Below are positions 33,801 to 43,543 of a stretch of DNA of 50,405 nucleotides, in pieces. The stretch is taken from assembly GCA_002118135.1 (NCBI GenBank), contig BDIU01000357.1, positions 1-50,405 on the forward strand, written 5' to 3'. Made by a program: the position numbers and the translations under genes. This DNA is from Trebouxia sp. TZW2008. Taxonomy: Eukaryota > Chlorophyta > Trebouxiophyceae > Trebouxiales > Trebouxiaceae. Position 1 is the stretch's first letter. Each line of letters opens with the position of its first letter. A model generated the notes under the pieces. It was given only the letters and a program-made list of their open reading frames with translations. It was not told where the DNA came from and searched no databases.

Positions 33801-36800
33801 TGTGGCACAGCCTTGACCTGCTCCCTCTGAGGTCAATGGCACTCGCTCCATGTCTGATTCAGGGCAGTAGGTGAGTAATGCAGTCTTGAAACGCACAGTC
33901 ATGTTGCAGCCATGCCCTGCCTGAGGTCCTGCAGGTAGCAGGCACCTTATCTGCTTTGTTGTGCATAGGTTAGCCCCCGCAGGTATCTCTGTGCACATAA
34001 TTCAGGCTATGTGTACAATTGGCATGTGTATTGCTATCTATGTGAGTGTTGTCTCTTTCAGGGCATAGGCAGCAGCAGTGATGAGCAGCAAGATCTAGAT
34101 GGCACAGGACCCGCGCTGCTTGGAGCAGAGGCTGCACTACGTGTGGTTGCTGAGCAGCTACCCAAGATTGTCCCAAACATGCTCATCAACAAGCGTGATG
34201 GTATGCTGCGCTTAATCATCTGAGTACAGCATGCAGTGGAAAATACTGCGACTTCATGGCCTTGAATGTGCTGCTTTTCCTCATGCTGAAAGCTTGGTCA
34301 CAAGACATACATATGCAGATGCTTGTTTGCTTGGGCAAAGTACTCAATTGTCTTGTTGTTCTTTACTTCATTTGATGCTGCATGGGCTGCTACTGCACAA
34401 GGGACGCCCAGATGGCCAAGCCTGCTTGTTTGCAGTATTATCATCCTGCTCAATGACTCGGACTGCATGATTGATCATGTGCAGAGGTCTTGTCAGTCTT
34501 TCTGGCAGATTTTCAAGTGCACACAGCCTGCTTGTCTGTGGTTTTATCCTGCTCAATGCATCAGACAGCATCATTTATCATTTGCAGGTCTTGCCAGGCT
34601 TCTTGGCAGTCATCCAAGAGCACAAAGCCTGCTTGTCTGCGCATTTGTCCTGCTCAATGAATCAGACAGCAGGATTGGTCATTTGCAGAGGTCTTGCCAG
34701 TCTTCTTGGCAGTCATTCAGGAGCACAGGGATTCAGCCACAAGAGACAAGCTGACGCACGCTTTGTTCAATCTTGTCAAGAAGCCCACTGCAGCGCAGAG
34801 GCATCTCATAGCTGATGGCTGTGCTGACTTGGCTGGACGGATTGGGCCCAGCCGCACTGCTGAGGAGCTGCTGCCTCAGTGCTGGGAACAGGTCTGATGA
34901 GAAACAGTGTTTTGCTTGCAATCTGAGGTTGCCACAGTTTGACATCTGCCCAAACGCAACATTGAAGCCACAAGCACAAGCACAAGCACATTTTGTTGGG
35001 TGTTCCTGCATTGACATCATGAATGCATTTGCGCATTGTGGGTCAAAGACATGAAAGGCGTGCTGCTTTTGACCCTGCGCCTTTATACGTGCCTGGCTGT
35101 ATGCTGCTGCTCCTCAGCATCTGATCAGCTAGCATGCTATGCCGCTGATGCATGCATTCAGGTCAAGTCAGCTGCAAACTCTACCATCTATCACTGCACT
35201 TGTGCTGTGACTCAGCATGCTAGTCAGCTTGATGCAAGCTGGCCTTCCCCACGCAAGGCTACAAGCATCTGCTTCTGGCTATCAATTCATTTCATCAGGA
35301 TATGCCGAGCCCCCAAAAGGTTTCTTATACTTTGCATGCAGGTGAACCACAGGCACGCAGAGCGGCGGGCTCTTGTAGCAGAGACCTGCGGTGCCCTTGC
35401 CCCTTATGTCACTGCAGACATGCGGCCGTCCCTTGTTCTGTCAATCCTGCAGCAAATGGCGACTGACTCAGACGCCCTTGTGCGGCAGGCAGTTGTCCAC
35501 AGCTTGACACACCTGCTGCCCCTGCTAATGAACCTGGACAAGTTTCAAGCAGTAAGCTTTGTTGGGCAGCTAGATACACTTGCTGCTTGCATTGCTGTAT
35601 GCATGCAGGGTTTGAGCAATTCAACGCTGTCATGCAGCTTGGCGAAATGAACTTGCTGCATTCTCAGCAAAGCAACTGTTGCGCATAACTGCAGAACCCA
35701 ACACGTGATCGCGGCAATCTGTGGAAGTTTTGAAGCAGCGCTATAGTGCCCAGACCTGCCTGTCCCTGTAGCCCACTGATGCATCAGCTGCTCTTTGCTT
35801 TTTGCCAAGCTGTGGCAGAGACCGTGCACAAGCCCATGTTGCTGTTGCACTGAATGCATCTGCCTGACAACATAGACCAGAAGCCTTAAGTCACTTTCGA
35901 CAGGCACCTTACAGCAGTTCTGTAGTAATTTGATGCGCTTCAAGGGTGTGATGTTGTTTCTCTGGTGATCTGAAGCTGCACAAGCTTGCTGCTTACCTGC
36001 AGGTGCAGTTACTGTTGCTGCAGCTAGTCAAGGACCCATCTCAAGATGTAGTGGACGCTGCATTTGAGCACTTGCTGCCAGCAGTGTTGCGCTGGATGTC
36101 GGATGTCAGCCTCTTGTACACCTCCCTGCTTCCTGCCGTCCTGACTGACATCAGAGCAATGGTTGACAGGTATTTGGCTACAGCACTTGTGTGAACCCTG
36201 CTTTAGCTTGCAAAAAGCATGTTTCGCTGAATTCTGACATCAGCCGATTGTACACCTCGCTGCTTCCTGCCGTCCTGACTGACATTAGAGCAATGGTTGA
36301 CAGGTATACACTTCATGTGTGAGCTCTGCTTGAGCCCTGCAAAAAGCGTGTTGCACTCAAATTCTTACATTGGCTTGTTATACTTTTCCCTGCTTCCTGC
36401 TGTCCTGACTAACGCCAGAGCAATGGCTGACAGGTTCATGCTACAGCACCTGTGTGTTTTGCGTCAGCTTTTGAGAGCGTACCCTAGACATTGTGCGCTT
36501 GTTTGATGCCTGCCTGCCAACTGCACAGCTTGAGTCAAATTTTTGGTCTACTGCTGCTGTATTGTTCAGCGGATCTATTGTGATCATCTGCAGCCAACTC
36601 TGCCATTCAAAATTGTGTAAGAGCTGTCAGCATGTCATCAACAGATCCATCATAAGAAACAAAATTGCCTAGCAGAGTCAAGACAAGTGGTGCACCAGGC
36701 TTGTGCTGAGGTATGAAAAGGAAGCAGGGCATACACATTTTACATCAGGAGCTGTGCCTTGGCAAGGGCAGCAGCAACAGCATTAGCACGTGAGCGCAGC

Positions 36801-39800
36801 AATACTGTGCAGGTGCCCCTTGCTGGCTGGCACAGCCAAGAGCCTTCTACAGAGCGGGCGAGCTGAGCTGAGAGCCGTCAGTGATCAGCAGCAACGCCAG
36901 GTGAGCCCTGCAAAGTCAAGCTTGTAGCAGCTTTGACTTGAGCCTGATGTCAGCTGTAGCAAAGATACTGACAGCAGCTGACGCTGCAACAGTGTGCAGC
37001 ATATGGATTTATGATAAGCTTATGAACATGCTGGTGCGCCTGCATCCTACAAGAGGTCTTGCTTCATGTTGACACAAGCATTCCGTCTTCAGGTGCACGA
37101 GCCTGCTGCCCAATCAACATGGGGTTGTGCTACTCACGGCTCCTGAAGTAAGGAACAGATCTTGCAAAGATGTCACACAAAGGCTCACAATTGCGAGTAC
37201 GCACAAAAGAGCCTTGTGATTCAGGTGCAAGTCCTACTGAGGCTGTACACAAACTTGCTGCCCCATCTGCGTCAAGTAGCACTGCAACAGCGCCCAGGTT
37301 GGGCCTTAGTCACTGCTGAAGAGGCAAGCTGTGGCTTTGAAGGGGACTTGGAGCTGGAGGCTACCATCAAGCAGGAGTCTGCTGCTGTACTCAACATAGG
37401 CCATGCCTTTCATTCTGAAGGCAGGCGCTGGCATTGGCTTTGCTTTGTGACACATGCTTTGCATTGTGTGGTGCACTTTGCTGCACACTGGGAGTATATC
37501 TGCACACGGTACACAGTTTGGGCATGGTCTCTCATATCCATGTATGCAAATCACACAGGAGATGTCAGTAGGCACCCACACCTACTGTGATTAGCATGCC
37601 TTGCTTGTTTGTGACAGAACTGTACATTCATGCTGACAGCAGACATGCTGATACAAGCAGAAGTGTGCAGCTGGAAACAGCCTCAAACCGCTTTGTGCGT
37701 TATAATCTTCACTTTCCTTGGCTTTTCTGCTGTGACACAGACTATACTGCCAGTGCTTCTGAAGGGCACACAAGCCTTGGCAAGCGTCAGCAATGGTCAT
37801 TTGCTGCAGATGACGAGGTTTCAGGCACCCATGCAGCTGTTCTCCCACCAGCCTCAGCACCAGACTCACCACGCAGCTCAACCCTTGACCTGTCCACCCG
37901 CCTGTCAACTGGCCACAGCACAGCAGACGGAGATGATGCTGATGACACAAGCGGCCCACAGGCAGCCCCTGCAAGCTCAAATTCCTCACTCACACAAGGC
38001 AACTTGGCAGTCATTGCTGCCAGCTCCAAAAGCATGGCACAGCAGCCGTCTGCAAGCGTCAGCTCACAAGCAGGTAGCTTCTCAACGACAGGGCAACAGC
38101 AGAGAACTGAGCAGGCTCAGCCCTCTCCTGCCTCAGTGAGGGGCACTGCACTGCCTTCTGATGCGCTTGCGACAGCACCAAACTCCAGCATCGCTGGACA
38201 AGCACCGCAGTCACCAGGAGGCAGAACAAAGCGCTCAGCCGCCTCTGCTGTGCAGTCTCAGACAAATGCCAACTCAGACAGTATCCCCCAGCAGCGACAG
38301 CAGGCTGATGGACTTTCTGCAATCCCTCAAGGCGTAGATGGCACAAGTCGGACCTTGCTGCAGCAGCCCAGCATTGGCAGATCAGCAGCTGATGCTGCCT
38401 TTGCAACATGGGTGACAGCTGAAGGGCATGCAGAGTGGGCAGCTGTGGACTATCTGGGCACTCAAGCCTTGCCTGGCCTGATCATGGCCCTGCGCATGGT
38501 GGCTCCTCACACAGACACTGAGGCTCTCAGGTAACCCTCCTGGGCGATTCAGCAGAGCATTGCATGAGTGCTTTGCTATGATATAATCATATACTATAGC
38601 AATCACCTGCCCTTCAGCACAGCTGGGTCACAATAGATGCTGACATGCAGGCGGCGCTTCTCTGCTGCAGTCAAGGCAACCTGCCTCAGCTTTGGTGCAG
38701 ACTTCGCAACTGGCCTCGTCCAGCCCCTCTTTGCTGCCAGTGCTGCTTTGCCTCATGATTCAGCTGCACCAGACCCACCTGCGCACATCATTCAGGTCAG
38801 CCCAGATTGACAAGAATGCCTGTCAGAACATGCTTGGACTTGGACTTTGGACTCAGCTTGTGTTGCCAAATTTGCATAAGGACTCAGTCAAGCTCCTCTT
38901 TGCTGCCAGTGCTGCTTTGCCTCATGACCCTGATGCAACAGACCCGCCTGCCCACATCATGCAGGTCAGCCCAGGCTTGTCATGTGCCCCAGACCTTCAG
39001 TTGACTCTGTTATAAGCCATGAGCAGAACAGAACAAGGTTACAGACACAATTTGTCTTTTCACTGTTTGTATAAACATGCTAGGCCGTGTGATGATGGAA
39101 TGGCAGACTCTGTCCATGGTTTAGCTGCTGACAAAGCCTGGCTTCAGACATGGTTTGTCTTTAGAGAGAAACCATGTCTGAAGTTTGGCTTTGTCATTAG
39201 TGATGCCGCTGTGTAGCTGTGAGTTGACAGGCGCTCTGTGGTGCAGCTGCTGATCAAGCTGGGCTGCTGACACCCTGAGGCTCACAGTGCTGCCTGTGCT
39301 GCTGTCTGGCGCTCTGCCCTGTGCCCAATTCAGTGAATTCAGGCGGAATTGCGTTTTTGACTTTGCTTCTCCATTGTTGATGCTGAGATGTGATAGTCTG
39401 ACAGAATGTGCTGTGGTGCAGCTGCTGACAAAGCTGGGTTGCAGTCACCCTGAGGCTCAAAGGGTAGGCAGGCTCACGGTGCTGCCTGTGCTACTGTCTG
39501 GCAGTTTGCCGTCTTTCTTCCTTTTCTACTGATAATCTGTGTAGTGATACACTGACAGGATTCAACTGACAGACGCTTTTGTGGTGCAGCTGCTGACAAA
39601 GCTGGGCTGCAGACACACTGAGGCTCAGAGGGTAGGCAGGCTCACAGTGCTGCCTGTGCTACTGTCTGGCGTGTTGCCTTATGCTCAGCTCAGTGGTCAA
39701 TCTAGTGGCCAGGTCCTGCAGGAAATCCTGTTGAGCAGCTTGCAAGGAAGGCAGCTGACAGATGCTGCAGGCACAGCGCCTGCTTGGGCTGCACAGCATG

Positions 39801-42800
39801 CCACAGTACGTGCTCATCCTTGCCTGATGTGCATTATTGTGTACGCAATATGTGGTACTGTTGTCTGACGTCATTGCTCACTGCGCGATGTTGCTAAATC
39901 AAGGACCATGCAATCAACATTGTACCTCAGACTGCACGCAGCAGCTAGGTCTGTAAAACTGCTTGGCACAGCTAGATCACATAACTTGCCAGCTTGAGGG
40001 ATGTCAATATCTGCGCTTGCTGATGTAAAGGAATGTCGCAGGAGGTGGCTGCAGCAGTGAAATTTGCAGCGCCCTTCCATGAGGTGCAGGCGCCCCTGAC
40101 CTATGCCATGCAGGCCCTGCAGCCTCATGCTGAGCCAGCAGTGCGCCGCTGTGCTGTCGCTTGTGCCTGCGCCCTTGTCCCATGTGTTCCCAGACACCAG
40201 GTGAGTTGGGGTCAAGAACAAAGAGAAAACAAAACAAAACACAACCGAGCAGAATGCAACAACATGCAGAGTAATTAAACGGAATGCACTGAAAGGACAG
40301 GAAATCACAAGCCACATTGTGGTCAAGTGTGTGTGCTATAATCTGTGCCAATTTCAGGCTGTATGATGCGGCTTGCAAGTATTGGCATGCATTTTACACC
40401 CTAGCAAAGCGGGGCTGCTGCTTTGCAAAAGCTGGACATGGTCTTCTTGATTCTTGTGATAAAACCATATTCATTCATTCATTCATTTCATTATAAATGT
40501 GGGCTAGGCAGGCTCAGCAGGCCCAACTAGGTACGTACAGAAGCAATTAACTGTCTCCAACCAGTTCGATTATATGCTAACCTGAATCAATTATATTGGA
40601 CATGAAGGGCGGAGAGTTCCTTGTACACAGTTGACTGCCAAGTGTCTCTGGGTTTACCCTTGGCCTGAGTGCCTGATGACTGCACGAACATACACTGATA
40701 AGGCAGTCTGTCCTATGACATTCGTGCTGCCTCATCTGCGTGCAGCGCGTGCACCTGTCTTGCACAGCCTCTTAGCTACAACTCAGTCTTCCCTGCTCGC
40801 CTCTTGGGATATAACGTTGCAGCATGGTGTTTGTGTTGCACAGCCTCTTAGCTACAACTCAATCGTCCCCGCTCGCCTCTTGGGATATAACTTCACAGCA
40901 TGGTGATTGTGTTGCAGGTGATGCGCAAGGTGCTGCCAACACTGCAGCACTTATCAGAGGACAGCAGCATTGAGGTCCAGGCTGCTGCTATAGAGGGCCT
41001 GGTACAACTGCTGCCTGTACATGCCAGCAACAATGACTTGGCTGCTAGGCTGTATGCCCACCTAGACGAGCTAGTCACCTCCAATCAACCGCAGGTCTGT
41101 AACCCTTGGCATTGCTTGCTACTCTGTACTTCATGAGTAATAGCTTGTGAATTAGTCACCTCCTAGCAACCACAGGTCTGCCGCCCTAACCATGTTTCTC
41201 TGTGTCCTGCACGAGTGAGTGTTGTGACCTAGCTGCAGCCACTGCGCTGAGAAGCCTGAGATGGGCAGATTGCAGTATACATGCCTTGAAAGTAGCTTGC
41301 CACCAGAAATAAGGCGAATAGCTTTAAATTGCCTTGTTTCATGCCTGTTCTTGATGGACTGACCCTGCTTGTTGGACTGTTGTCAGCAGTCTCCTGTTCC
41401 ACTTCCATCATCTGCCTATGCCAAGTCAACAAGAAAGCCCCTGATGCCCATGAGGGTGACACTTGAAAGGCAACAGCATCGGTGCCTGGCACTGCAGGTG
41501 CAGTTGGCTGTCCCAGGATTGCTCACAACCCATGTAGCTCAATTTGGGGAGGGCGCCATGGAGTGTCTGCTGAGGTCTGGCGGCTGTTTAGGGCATATAC
41601 GGTTCTGCATGAGTAGATCTTGAAGCCTCTTATGAAGCTGTGCTGGGGCTGCAGGTGCAGCTGGCAGTTCTAGGATCTCTCACCACTCATGTAGCCCAGT
41701 TTGGGGAGGGTGCCATGGAGTTCCTGCTGCAGAAGGTGCTCATGGTGCTGACCTATGTGCACAGGCGGGCACCTGGTAGCCTGCCTGCTCAATTCCAAGA
41801 TCTGGCGCATGCCTGCTTTGTAGCCTTGAGAGCTGCAGACAGCTGTGAGGTATTCACTGCTCTTCTGAAGCACACTCGAGTCAAGCAGCATAGTCAACTG
41901 CGTGCATGATCACACCTTGTGGTGCTGATCTTTTGTTACACGCGGCCACCTTGGAGCCTGGCCCCCAAGACCTGGTGCATGCCTGCTTCACAGCCTTGAG
42001 AGCTGCAGACAGCTGCAAGGTACTCACTGCTCTCCTGAAGCGCACTCCAGTCAAGCAGCATAGACAACCCCTCACATAATTGCACCTCATTGTGCTGACA
42101 TACGTGCACCGCCAAGCCCCCGGCAGCCTGCCTGCCCAGCCCCAAGACCTGGCACACGCCTGTTGTGCACCCTTGAGAGCTGCAGGCAGCTGTTGGGTAA
42201 TCTGCTGGAGACACATTACAAGCATGCACCTGCAGCTTGATCTTGCTGAGTCATCTTGGAGTTTGTTATTGTGCAGTTTGGAACGTAAGCCAAAGCTGCC
42301 TGCAGCTTCCTTGGCTGAATGTGCCTGACAGCCATCAGCAACAGTCAGCACAGGCGTTCACTTGCTTTACTGGTATCAGATGAGACAGTGCAGCTGCACT
42401 TGCTTGCAATAATGCAGCCCTCACACCCAGACATTGAGCTGCTGCCAGCCTCACAGAAGGAGGTCTTGTCAGCCGTGCTAAGAGAGCATGGGCCAACAGC
42501 ACTATCACAAGCTCCAGATGATGCAAACTTGTTGATAAACTTTGATGGACTGCAGGTGTCAAACGAGACAGTACAGCTGCACTTGGTTGCAGCTATGCAA
42601 TCCCTACACCGGGAGGGAGAGCTGCTGCCTGCCTCACAGAAGGAGGTCCTGTCAGCCATGCTTAGAGAGCATGGGGCAACAGCCCTTTCACATGCCCCGG
42701 ATGCTGCACAAGCCTCGCAACAAAGGCGTATAAGCTCCTCTGGGAGGAATGGGTCCACAGGGCACCTCACCGCTAGCAATCAGGGCAGACCTGGGTCAAC

Positions 42801-43543
42801 AGGGCATCTCACTGCTAGCAATCAGGGAACACCTGATGTGCCTAGACATACTGTTCACCTCACCAAGAGGACCAGTGACCTAGGCCCATCAATCTCAGGT
42901 ACATCGTCATCAGCATCATCTTGCTTGCTGGTGACTCTTTGAGACCTTGCTAGGTGCATACAGAGGGAATAGATTGCTTCTAAGCTTATCTGACCAAAGT
43001 GGTGTTCCAGGTACATCATACAGGCATTGGCCGACCTTCCACTATCATCACCAAAGACCCTGTATTCTGCACATAGTGTATCAGGGGCAATGTCCTAACT
43101 TCTTGAGCCAGCGGCAGTATGCTGTGTCTGCTCATATCTGCATAGTGTATGTCTGCTAAATCGCAAGACTGCATTGGGGGCCAGGTGACCAGGCAGCTTG
43201 CCAGCTTGAGCATCACACATCTGCTGTGATGAAGCTTTCACATCACCTCCTGTCGACGTAAGTTGATAGCAAAGCCCAAATGATTTGCCGCTTGCAAGCG
43301 CGGGCATTGCACTTCTATTGCTTATATGCATACGCTGCATTTCATGATGCACAATTGTTATCTGCTGTTGATGCAGGCGGACAGCAGACCCCAAACAGAA
43401 GCAATCTTGGCGCCAGCCTGTTGCGCAGGTTCAACAGCGGCACCACACAAGAGCAACCCAGGCGCAGCATCTTTGGGTCAGGGGCAGGGCAGGGCTCACC
43501 TCAGGACAGCCCTGGTAATTACAACCGCCCTGCGCCTCACTAG
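30825..43543 (+). CDS. RELCH-like protein: LisH, coiled coil and HEAT repeats
   Basis: Exons: 30825-30881, 30957-31122, 31220-31317, 31625-31767, 31954-32140, 32528-32599, 33278-33412, 34062-34200, 34689-34891, 35342-35551, 36003-36169, 36813-36900, 37225-(37297 or 37330), 37741-38530, 38651-38795, 39590-39805, 40042-40200, 40918-41094, 41655-41849, 42556-42898, 43377-43543. The product is about 1310-1320 aa. Two LisH-type motifs (VVQYLLAHNYLLTALELL; RAYLVSQGYKLTALTL) flank a coiled-coil segment, and a second coiled coil spans exons 6-7. HEAT repeats follow (THALFNLVKKP, EELLPQCWEQ, LVLSILQQM, LLPAVLRWM). A large Ser/Gln/Ala-rich insertion in exon 14 and a low-complexity tail are present. Family knowledge: RELCH/KIAA1468 links Rab11 endosomes with lipid transfer at the TGN; that role here is inferred. 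The exon 13 end and the exon 20 start are uncertain. Many introns hold copies of exon edges. Confidence 0.9.
31887..31919 (+). pseudogene. Decayed copy of the acceptor and start of RELCH-like exon 5
   Basis: agcttttgcag followed by ccggcagaggatgctcaat lies 64 bp upstream of the real agcttttgcag and tgaacagaggatgctgaat (exon starts 31954). The copy would read RQRMLNA in the real frame. Confidence 0.7.
32880..33277 (+). repeat. Six-unit array of intron end plus acceptor before RELCH-like exon 7
   Basis: Six units of about 65-78 bp repeat a pattern: a ccatctatgcag-like segment, a gaggtggtctgtgttcagc-like segment, attgcag, then gaagcactctgctgcttc-like sequence. Their attgcag-like acceptors lie near 32941, 33019, 33098, 33149, 33214 and 33277. 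Only the last joins the coding exon EALDVMTKEKARL. Confidence 0.8.
34485..34629 (+). pseudogene. Two pseudo-exon copies of the start of RELCH-like exon 9
   Basis: Copy 1 starts at 34485 after gatcatgtgcag and, in the phase of the real exon, reads EVLSVFLADFQVHTA. Copy 2 starts at 34588 after atcatttgcag and reads VLPGFLAVIQEHKA, but has lost the AG doublet present in the real exon. Real exon 9 (34689) reads EVLPVFLAVIQEHRDSA. Spacing is about 102 bp. Confidence 0.85.
36236..36436 (+). pseudogene. Two copies of the end and donor of RELCH-like exon 11
   Basis: Real exon 11 ends LYTSLLPAVLTDIRAMVD then AG and gtattt at 36170. Copy 2 (ending 36303) reads ISRLYTSLLPAVLTDIRAMVD then AG and gtatac. 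Copy 3 (ending 36433) keeps the block with several changes (LTNARAMAD) and is followed by gttcat. Spacing is 134 and 130 bp, and the intron bases after the donors are copied too. Confidence 0.9.
38881..38975 (+). pseudogene. Copy of the end and donor of RELCH-like exon 15
   Basis: The copy reads VKLLFAASAALPHDPDATDP and then PAHIMQ, followed by gtcagccc. The real exon ends VQPLFAASAALPHDSAAPDP and then PAHIIQ, followed by gtcagccc (donor at 38796). The reading frame is open. Confidence 0.88.
39233..39530 (+). pseudogene. Two pseudo-exon copies of the start of RELCH-like exon 16
   Basis: Copy 1 (from about 39247) reads LLIKLGC then TGA. Copy 2 (from about 39422) reads LLTKLGCSHPEAQRVGRLTV and then LPVLLSGSLP before running into a stop at 39530-39532. 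Real exon 16 (39590) reads LLTKLGCRHTEAQRVGRLTV. All three follow gtgcag. Confidence 0.88.
40469..40487. repeat. (ATTC)n microsatellite
   Basis: Four to five uninterrupted ATTC units lie in RELCH-like intron 17. Confidence 0.9.
40761..40914. repeat. 77-bp tandem duplication before RELCH-like exon 18
   Basis: Copies 40761-40837 and 40838-40914 both begin tgcacagcctcttagctaca and contain cgcctcttgggatataac. They differ at only a few positions. The second copy runs into the acceptor of exon 18. Confidence 0.93.
41150..41185 (+). pseudogene. Decayed copy of the end of RELCH-like exon 18
   Basis: The copy reads ELVTS-stop-QPQ, followed by gtctgcc. The real exon ends ELVTSNQPQ, followed by gtctgta (donor 41095). 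The Asn codon became TAG. Confidence 0.75.
41505..41590 (+). pseudogene. Copy of the start of RELCH-like exon 19
   Basis: After cactgcag it reads VQLAVPGLLTTHVAQFGEGA and then MECLL. The real exon (41655) reads VQLAVLGSLTTHVAQFGEGA and then MEFLL. The reading frame is open for this stretch. Confidence 0.88.
41942..42200 (+). pseudogene. Two copies of the end and donor of RELCH-like exon 19
   Basis: Copy 1 reads DLVHACFTALRAADSCK, then gtactc (near 42021). Copy 2 reads VLTYVHRQAPGSLPAQ, then PQDLAHACCAPLRAAGSC and gg-taatc (near 42195). The real exon ends DLAHACFVALRAADSCE, then gtattc at 41850. Confidence 0.88.
42368..42555 (+). repeat. Upstream duplicate of RELCH-like exon 20, open and in frame
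   Basis: This stretch reads VSDETVQLHLLAIMQPS, then LLPASQKEVLSAVLREHG, and continues in frame through LLINFDGLQ into the second copy VSNETVQLHLVAAMQSL. The acceptor before the first copy is ctttactg instead of gactgcag. It may be a coding internal duplication or a retained pseudo-exon. Confidence 0.8.

Noticed and set aside
37087..37149. Candidate exon VHEPAAQSTWGC between RELCH-like exons 12 and 13
   Set aside because: It reaches a stop before its donor. Direct joining of 36900 to 37225 matches the family better. It may be another decayed copy of an exon start.
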